A stretch of DNA of 45,875 nt. It comes from Candidatus Limnocylindria bacterium (lineage in GTDB: Bacteria > Chloroflexota > Limnocylindria > P2-11E). The notes under the pieces are model-generated. The model searched no databases. It was not told where the DNA came from and was given only the letters and a program-made list of their open reading frames with translations. The position numbers and the translations under genes are program-made. Positions 42,087-45,875 of the stretch are shown here, one piece after another (positions within the stretch are counted from its first letter, which is position 1; the number at the start of each line of letters is the position of its first letter). Location: positions 1-45,875 of the forward strand of contig DATDEH010000015.1 in the NCBI GenBank assembly GCA_036523395.1, written 5' to 3'.

Positions 42087-43172
42087 TCACTTGACGCCGA
42101 GCGTGCTGTTCCAGAACGCCTGGTCCTTGTCGAAGTCGGCACGCAGCGCGAGGCTCACGTAGAAGATCGGCGCGAAGTTGTTCAGGTCCGGGTACTTCGG
42201 CGGGACCTTCGGGTTCGCCGGCACGCGGCCGGTCGACTGGATCGCCTTCTGCCCGTCGATGGATGTCATCCACTCCATGAGCAGCTTGGCCGCGTTCGGG
42301 TGCGGCGGCTTGTTCGCAAGGGCGATGCCCTGCACGTCCGTGATGATCGGGTTCGTCTGGCCCCAGGTGATGGGCTTGTTCTCTTCGTTCTTCAGCTGGG
42401 CGAGCCGATGCCCGTTCGAGGAGAGCGTCGCCGCGAATTCGCCCGCGGCCAGCAGGTTCGCCATGTCGGTGTGGCCGCTGCGCAGCGACGGCTTGTTCGC
42501 CGCGATGCACTTGAGAACGGCCTGCGCCTCAGTGTCGCCGAGGATCTTGCGCATCGCGGAGTAGACGACGACGTCGCCCTGCTCGACCGCGATCTTGCCC
42601 GACAGCGCCGGGTTGCAGAGATCCTTCCAGGTCTTGATCGTGACGCCGGCCGGCAGCTTCGTCGTGTTGATGCCCGGGATGTCGTTGTTGAGCCGCGCGG
42701 CGATGAAGGCGCCGCTCGCGTCCTTCACCTCGGCGGGGTAGTCGCCCGCGGACGCGACGATGTACTTCTGGGTGTAGCCCTGCTCGATGATGTAGCCGAC
42801 CTCGAAGAGGTTCGACTCCACCAGATCGAACAGGTCCTGCCCCGCTTTCTTTTCCGTCACGACCTTGGTCGTCAGCACCTCACCCGAGGCGCGCGTGTGC
42901 ACGACCTTGACGCCGGGGAACTTCTCCTCGAACTTCGGGAAGACCTTCTTGCCGTCGTCGGCGTTCATGGAGGAGTAGATCTGGACTTCCTTCTCGGCCT
43001 TCGCGAGCTCGTAGAGCCGAGCCATGACGGTGTCCGGCGAGTCGCTCGTCGTCGGCTTGGCCGACGCGCTCGCCGCGACCGTCGGGCTCGCCTGCGTGCT
43101 CGGCGTGGTCCCGCCGCAGGCCGCGAACATGAGTCCAAAGATCGCTAGCGCCGCCGCGAGCTTGCGTTCCAC
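42087..43172 (-). CDS. Family 1 ABC substrate-binding lipoprotein
   Basis: This is a 361-residue extracellular binding protein of the family 1/AfuA-FbpA-like group. GTG 43172 is chosen because GGGAGG precedes it with good spacing and it begins a lipoprotein signal M-E-R-K-L ending M-F-A-A-C (Cys19). The mature protein starts after a Ser/Thr/Ala linker with Y-S-S-M-N-A-D-D-G-K-K-V-F-P-K-F-E near residues 66-82. The mid region carries V-E-Q-G-D-V-V-V-Y-S-A near 196-206, and the end P-K-Y-P-D-L-N-N. It heads an operon with a fused permease, ATPase and UbiD. The solute is unknown. Its upstream region contains copy 2 of the palindromic operator. Confidence 0.9.
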   Translation of the reverse strand: MERKLAAALAIFGLMFAACGGTTPSTQASPTVAASASAKPTTSDSPDTVMARLYELAKAEKEVQIYSSMNADDGKKVFPKFEEKFPGVKVVHTRASGEVLTTKVVTEKKAGQDLFDLVESNLFEVGYIIEQGYTQKYIVASAGDYPAEVKDASGAFIAARLNNDIPGINTTKLPAGVTIKTWKDLCNPALSGKIAVEQGDVVVYSAMRKILGDTEAQAVLKCIAANKPSLRSGHTDMANLLAAGEFAATLSSNGHRLAQLKNEENKPITWGQTNPIITDVQGIALANKPPHPNAAKLLMEWMTSIDGQKAIQSTGRVPANPKVPPKYPDLNNFAPIFYVSLALRADFDKDQAFWNSTLGVK

Positions 43173-43195
43173 CTCTCGCACCTCCCAGAGGGCAT

Positions 43196-43214
43196 CGAAT
43201 GTTAATACCATTGG
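43196..43214. promoter_or_regulatory. 19-bp operator, copy 2 (divergent)
   Basis: CGAATG-TTAAT-ACCATT followed by GG matches copy 1 at 37465 in 16 of 19 bases, with identical outer half-sites and spacing. It lies in the 76-base divergent gap between the binding-protein gene (start 43172) and the ATPase gene (start 43249), so it can control both directions. The minus strand has a TATTAA -10-like sequence inside it. Confidence 0.6.
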
Positions 43215-43248
43215 ACCAAAGGCGACTCGAGGCCCACACTTCAGACGG

Positions 43249-44037
43249 ATGAAGCTCCAGGCGCGGGACGTCATCATCCACCATCGCCGCCAGCGCTACG
43301 GCGACATGCTCCTCGCGGTCGACGGCGCGACGATGGACATCGGCGAGGGCGAGTTCGTCGCGATCGTCGGACCCTCCGGCTGCGGCAAGACGACGTTCCT
43401 CAATGCCGTCGATGGGCTGCTCCCGATAACGTCAGGCACCCTGACTCTCAACGGGAGGCAGATCGACCGTCCCGGGCACGACCGCGGCATGGTCTTCCAG
43501 CAGCCGAGCCTCCTTCCGTGGCGCACGGTCATGGGGAATGTCATGTACGGGGTCGAGCTTCTGGGCCTGCCGAAGGAAGACGCACGTGCGATCGCCAAAC
43601 GGTTCGTCGAGATGGTCGGTCTTGAAGGCTTCGCCGAGTCCTATCCGCTCGAGCTCAGCGGTGGTATGCAGCAGCGCGTGAACCTCGCGCGCGCGCTTGC
43701 CGTCGATCCCGAGATCCTCCTTCTCGACGAGCCTTTCGCCGCGCTCGATGCGCAGACGCGCGAGACGATGCAGCACGAGCTGCTGCGCATCTGGAACCAG
43801 ACGCGCAAGACCGCGGTCTTCATCACGCACGACATCGTCGAAGCCGTGTACCTGGCCGACCGCGTCATCGTGTTCACCGCGCGACCGGGACGAGTGAAGG
43901 AGATCCTGAGGGTCGACATCCCGCGCCCGCGCGACCTGCGCGTGAAGCGCGATCCGCATTTCGTAGAGATCGAGACGCGCATCTGGGAGAGCATCCGGGA
44001 GGAGGCGGCCCGCGACACGCTGGCCGCGACCGCATAG
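43249..44037 (+). CDS. SsuB/TauB-type ABC transporter ATPase
   Basis: This is a 262-residue ATPase of the nitrate/sulfonate/taurine importer class. ATG 43249 fits the family N-terminus K-L-Q-A-R-D-V. The Walker A motif is G-P-S-G-C-G-K-T-T near residues 43-51. The Q-loop is M-V-F-Q-Q-P-S-L-L-P-W-R, diagnostic of this class. The signature is L-S-G-G-M-Q-Q-R, the Walker B motif is I-L-L-L-D-E-P-F-A-A-L-D, and the switch is T-H-D-I-V-E-A. The permease gene begins immediately after its stop. There is no adjacent binding protein; the NMT1-type lipoprotein at 36366 is the probable partner because of class and shared operator. Confidence 0.93.
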   Translation: MKLQARDVIIHHRRQRYGDMLLAVDGATMDIGEGEFVAIVGPSGCGKTTFLNAVDGLLPITSGTLTLNGRQIDRPGHDRGMVFQQPSLLPWRTVMGNVMYGVELLGLPKEDARAIAKRFVEMVGLEGFAESYPLELSGGMQQRVNLARALAVDPEILLLDEPFAALDAQTRETMQHELLRIWNQTRKTAVFITHDIVEAVYLADRVIVFTARPGRVKEILRVDIPRPRDLRVKRDPHFVEIETRIWESIREEAARDTLAATA

Positions 44038-44937
44038 ATGGCGGAGCGCGTCGAGGAACCCATCAAGTACGACACCCTCCAGAACTATCCGACCGAGCAG
44101 GTAGGGACCGGGGTCTTCCCGACGCGCGTTCCCCACGAGTCGCCGCTGCGGACCACGCCGCTCCCGCCTCAGAACTGGTTCCAGAAGCACGAAGCACTGA
44201 TCATCGGGACGGCCGCGGTCGTCGTCTTCTTCGCCGTCTGGCAGGCTGTCGGGTCGGCGCGGATCGTGTCGCGGCTCTTCCTGCCCGCGCCGACAGATGT
44301 CATCGAAGCTTTCACCGAGCTCGTGAAGGACGGCGAGCTCGCGCAGGACCTCGGGTACTCCGGCGCGGAATTCGGTATCGGCTACGTACTCGCCGCCGTC
44401 GTCGCGATCCCGCTCGGCCTTCTCCTCGGCTGGTATCCGCGGTTCCGGTACGCGCTCGATCCGTTCGTCACGTTCCTCTATGCCACACCACGCATCGTGC
44501 TCTTGCCGCTGTTCATCATCTGGTTCGGGATCGGCATGGAGTCGAAGATCGCGGTGATCTTCCTCGGCGCGTTCTTCGCGATCCTCATCAACACCACTGC
44601 GGGCGTGCGCAACCTCGATGCGCATCTCATCAAGGTCGCGCGCTCGCTCGGCGCGGGGGATCTCGTCATCTTCAAGACGATCGCTTTGCCGGGATCGGTC
44701 CCCTTCATCCTCACCGGCCTGCGCCTCGGCATCGGTCACGCTCTGATCGGTGTCGTCGTCGGCGAGCTCGTGGCTGCGCAGCACGGGATCGGACGGATGA
44801 TGGCGATCGCCGGCGCGACGTTCCAGAGCTCGAAGGTCTTCGCCGGCCTCTTCTTCATCGCGGCCGCGGGCATGCTGCTCACCTACGCGCTGCAGCGGCT
44901 CGAGCGTCACTTCGACGCGTGGCGCCCGCAGCGCTGA
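44038..44937 (+). CDS. SsuC/TauC-type ABC permease
   Basis: This is a 299-residue inner-membrane permease with a long, hydrophilic N-terminal tail (about residues 1-52), then six helices. F-L-P-A-P-T-D-V-I-E-A-F near residues 81-92 is a class hallmark. The coupling loop is V-A-R-S-L-G-A-G-D-L-V-I-F-K-T-I-A-L-P-G-S near 200-220, and V-V-V-G-E-L-V-A-A-Q-H-G-I-G lies near 239-252. ATG 44038 directly follows the ATPase stop, giving tight coupling. The unit continues with a flavin-reductase-like gene and an aldolase-family gene. The substrate is inferred to be an organic anion linked to the aromatic island. Confidence 0.92.
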   Translation: MAERVEEPIKYDTLQNYPTEQVGTGVFPTRVPHESPLRTTPLPPQNWFQKHEALIIGTAAVVVFFAVWQAVGSARIVSRLFLPAPTDVIEAFTELVKDGELAQDLGYSGAEFGIGYVLAAVVAIPLGLLLGWYPRFRYALDPFVTFLYATPRIVLLPLFIIWFGIGMESKIAVIFLGAFFAILINTTAGVRNLDAHLIKVARSLGAGDLVIFKTIALPGSVPFILTGLRLGIGHALIGVVVGELVAAQHGIGRMMAIAGATFQSSKVFAGLFFIAAAGMLLTYALQRLERHFDAWRPQR

Positions 44938-44944
44938 GCGCGCC

Positions 44945-45490
44945 GTGACCGCTGACCTGAAGAGTGATGCCTACGCCATCGCGCGGCACGTTCTGTCGCG
45001 GATCGCCCACCCGGTCGCGATCATCGGCGCGGCGCACGAGGGCGAGCGCTCCTGCGCGACGGGCACGACGATGTATGTCTCGCTATCGCCGGCGATGGTC
45101 GCGGTCGCCGAGCATCACGGCTCGCGAACGACGCGGCTCATCCGCGACAGCGGCCAGTTCAGCGTGTCGCTGCTCCACGACTCGCAGCAGGATCTCGCCG
45201 CCGCAGCGGGGAAGCCGGCAGCCGGCCCGGACAAGTTCGCCGCGCTTCGCATCCCGGTGGTCGAGCCGCCCGAGGGACTGCTCGCACCCGCGGTCGCGGG
45301 CAGCATCGCGATCCTGTGGTGCCGCGTAGCGCGTTCGGTCGAGACCGGTGACCATCTGCTCTTCGTCGGCGAGGTCGTCGCGCATCACATCGACGAGCGC
45401 AAGGTGGATCCCCTGCTGCGCTACCGACGACGCTACATGCGCAGCGGTCACTGGACGAGCGAGGAGTCACCGGAGGGCTACCCGACCTGA
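44945..45490 (+). CDS. Flavin reductase-like domain protein
   Basis: This is a 181-residue split-barrel FMN-binding protein of the flavin-reductase-like family. The opening helix/strand L-S-R-I-A-H-P-V-A-I-I-G-A and a substrate loop with G-T-T-M-Y-V-S-L-S-P-A-M-V-A-V follow the family order. The later F-S-V-S-L-L-H-D-S-Q segment and the strand V-E-T-G-D-H-L-L-F-V-G-E-V are typical too. GTG 44945 starts the product eight bases after the permease stop. Such proteins supply reduced flavin to monooxygenases or act as oxidoreductases themselves. A link to the luciferase-like enzyme at 26155 is possible but not shown by proximity. Confidence 0.86.
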   Translation: MTADLKSDAYAIARHVLSRIAHPVAIIGAAHEGERSCATGTTMYVSLSPAMVAVAEHHGSRTTRLIRDSGQFSVSLLHDSQQDLAAAAGKPAAGPDKFAALRIPVVEPPEGLLAPAVAGSIAILWCRVARSVETGDHLLFVGEVVAHHIDERKVDPLLRYRRRYMRSGHWTSEESPEGYPT

Positions 45491-45875
45491 GCGCCGATCG
45501 GGCCGATCTCCGCACGCTCGTCGCGACCGCCGCGCGAGCGCTCGCCGTCGCAGGCCTCTTCGACATGCATGGCCACATCTCGGTGCGTGACGGCGACACC
45601 ATCTACATCAACGACCGCGGCTCGAGTCGCATCGCGACCCGGCCGGATCAGGTCGCCGCGGTGCGGCTCGCTGACGGCCGGCCCATCGGCGACCGCGAGC
45701 CGCCGTCGGAAACGCCGCTGCATCTCGCGATCTATCGCGCGCGCCGTGACGCGGGCAGCGTCGCGCATTTCCATCCACGCGCCGCCACCGCGCTCGCGGT
45801 CGCGGGCCGGCCGCTCATCGTCGCCTCAAATGCAGGCGCGTGGTTCGGCGGCACCGTCCCGGTGTACGACGATCC
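45487..45875 (+). CDS. Class II aldolase/adducin-family protein (partial)
   Basis: The 5' end of a gene that runs off the window. The frame encodes L-F-D-M-H-G-H-I-S-V-R near residues 25-35, the position where relatives read G-N-x-S-x-R. A Glu in P-S-E-T-P-L-H near 78-84 and the zinc-binding H-F-H-P near 97-100 are conserved. Members cleave or epimerise sugar phosphates such as fuculose-1-phosphate, or act on related hydroxy acids. No ATG, GTG or TTG lies at the right place. A CTG at 45487 overlapping the flavin-reductase stop (CTGA) is the best candidate, so the start is uncertain and the 3' end is missing. Confidence 0.82.
   Translation, partial: MSADRADLRTLVATAARALAVAGLFDMHGHISVRDGDTIYINDRGSSRIATRPDQVAAVRLADGRPIGDREPPSETPLHLAIYRARRDAGSVAHFHPRAATALAVAGRPLIVASNAGAWFGGTVPVYDD

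Noticed and set aside
1-45875. CRISPR arrays, tRNA or rRNA genes, insertion sequences, phage or plasmid genes
   Set aside because: I looked for regularly spaced repeats, tRNA-like cloverleaf ends, transposase or integrase motifs and found none; a covariance-model search was not possible here.

Overview
The window is a gene-dense, roughly two-thirds G+C bacterial chromosome segment. Alanine/serine/threonine/proline-rich linkers after the lipobox of several lipoproteins, frequent GTG/TTG starts and many overlapping stop/start codons suggest a high-GC, Chloroflexota-like or actinobacterium-like soil or aquatic heterotroph. That placement is inference, because no rRNA or phylogenetic marker was compared. 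I see no tRNA, rRNA, CRISPR array, insertion sequence or phage gene.

Layout. (1) 1-2761: EamA permease, an unknown gene, rsmI and a RibD-like reductase. (2) 2816-7502: an oligopeptide-type ABC uptake set (binding protein and two permeases) followed by an M19 dipeptidase. (3) 7549-12496: a tightly coupled five-gene cluster of esterase, ATP-grasp ligase, circularly permuted ATP-grasp ligase, GCS2 carboxylate-amine ligase and a DinB-fold protein. This looks like a pathway for a small peptide or thiol. (4) 12569-16211: two homologous cupin-like proteins, one a lipoprotein and one a membrane protein whose cupin domain is interrupted by a hydrophobic segment. They flank a single protein that joins a class III cyclase to a CRP-type cyclic-nucleotide-binding transcription factor. 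(5) 16288-21028, minus strand: a second Dpp-type permease pair in which the DppC-like permease is fused to an M28 zinc peptidase, followed by a lipoprotein M28 paralogue. (6) 21077-24885: metG (with degenerate signature motifs), tatD, a DUF4349-like lipoprotein and a GNAT acetyltransferase.

(7) 24896-45875 is largely an aromatic or organic-acid catabolic island. It holds a BoxB-like di-iron protein, a luciferase-like monooxygenase, an MFS exporter, a four-gene molybdenum hydroxylase set (S-M-G-L order), a second PaaA-like di-iron protein, a benzoate-CoA-ligase-like enzyme, a ThDP enzyme, a UbiD decarboxylase, an Fbp-type ABC importer, an Ssu/Tau-type ABC importer whose binding protein lies about 6 kb away, a flavin-reductase-like protein and the start of a class II aldolase gene.

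A near-identical 19-bp palindromic site, resembling GntR/FadR-type operators, lies before both aromatic-island binding-protein genes and probably ties their operons together.

The strongest candidates for undescribed biology are the five-gene ligase cluster, the permease-peptidase fusion, the one-polypeptide cyclase-CRP circuit with its flanking cupins, and the shared-operator transport/UbiD regulon. Start codons of several genes are uncertain and are flagged individually.
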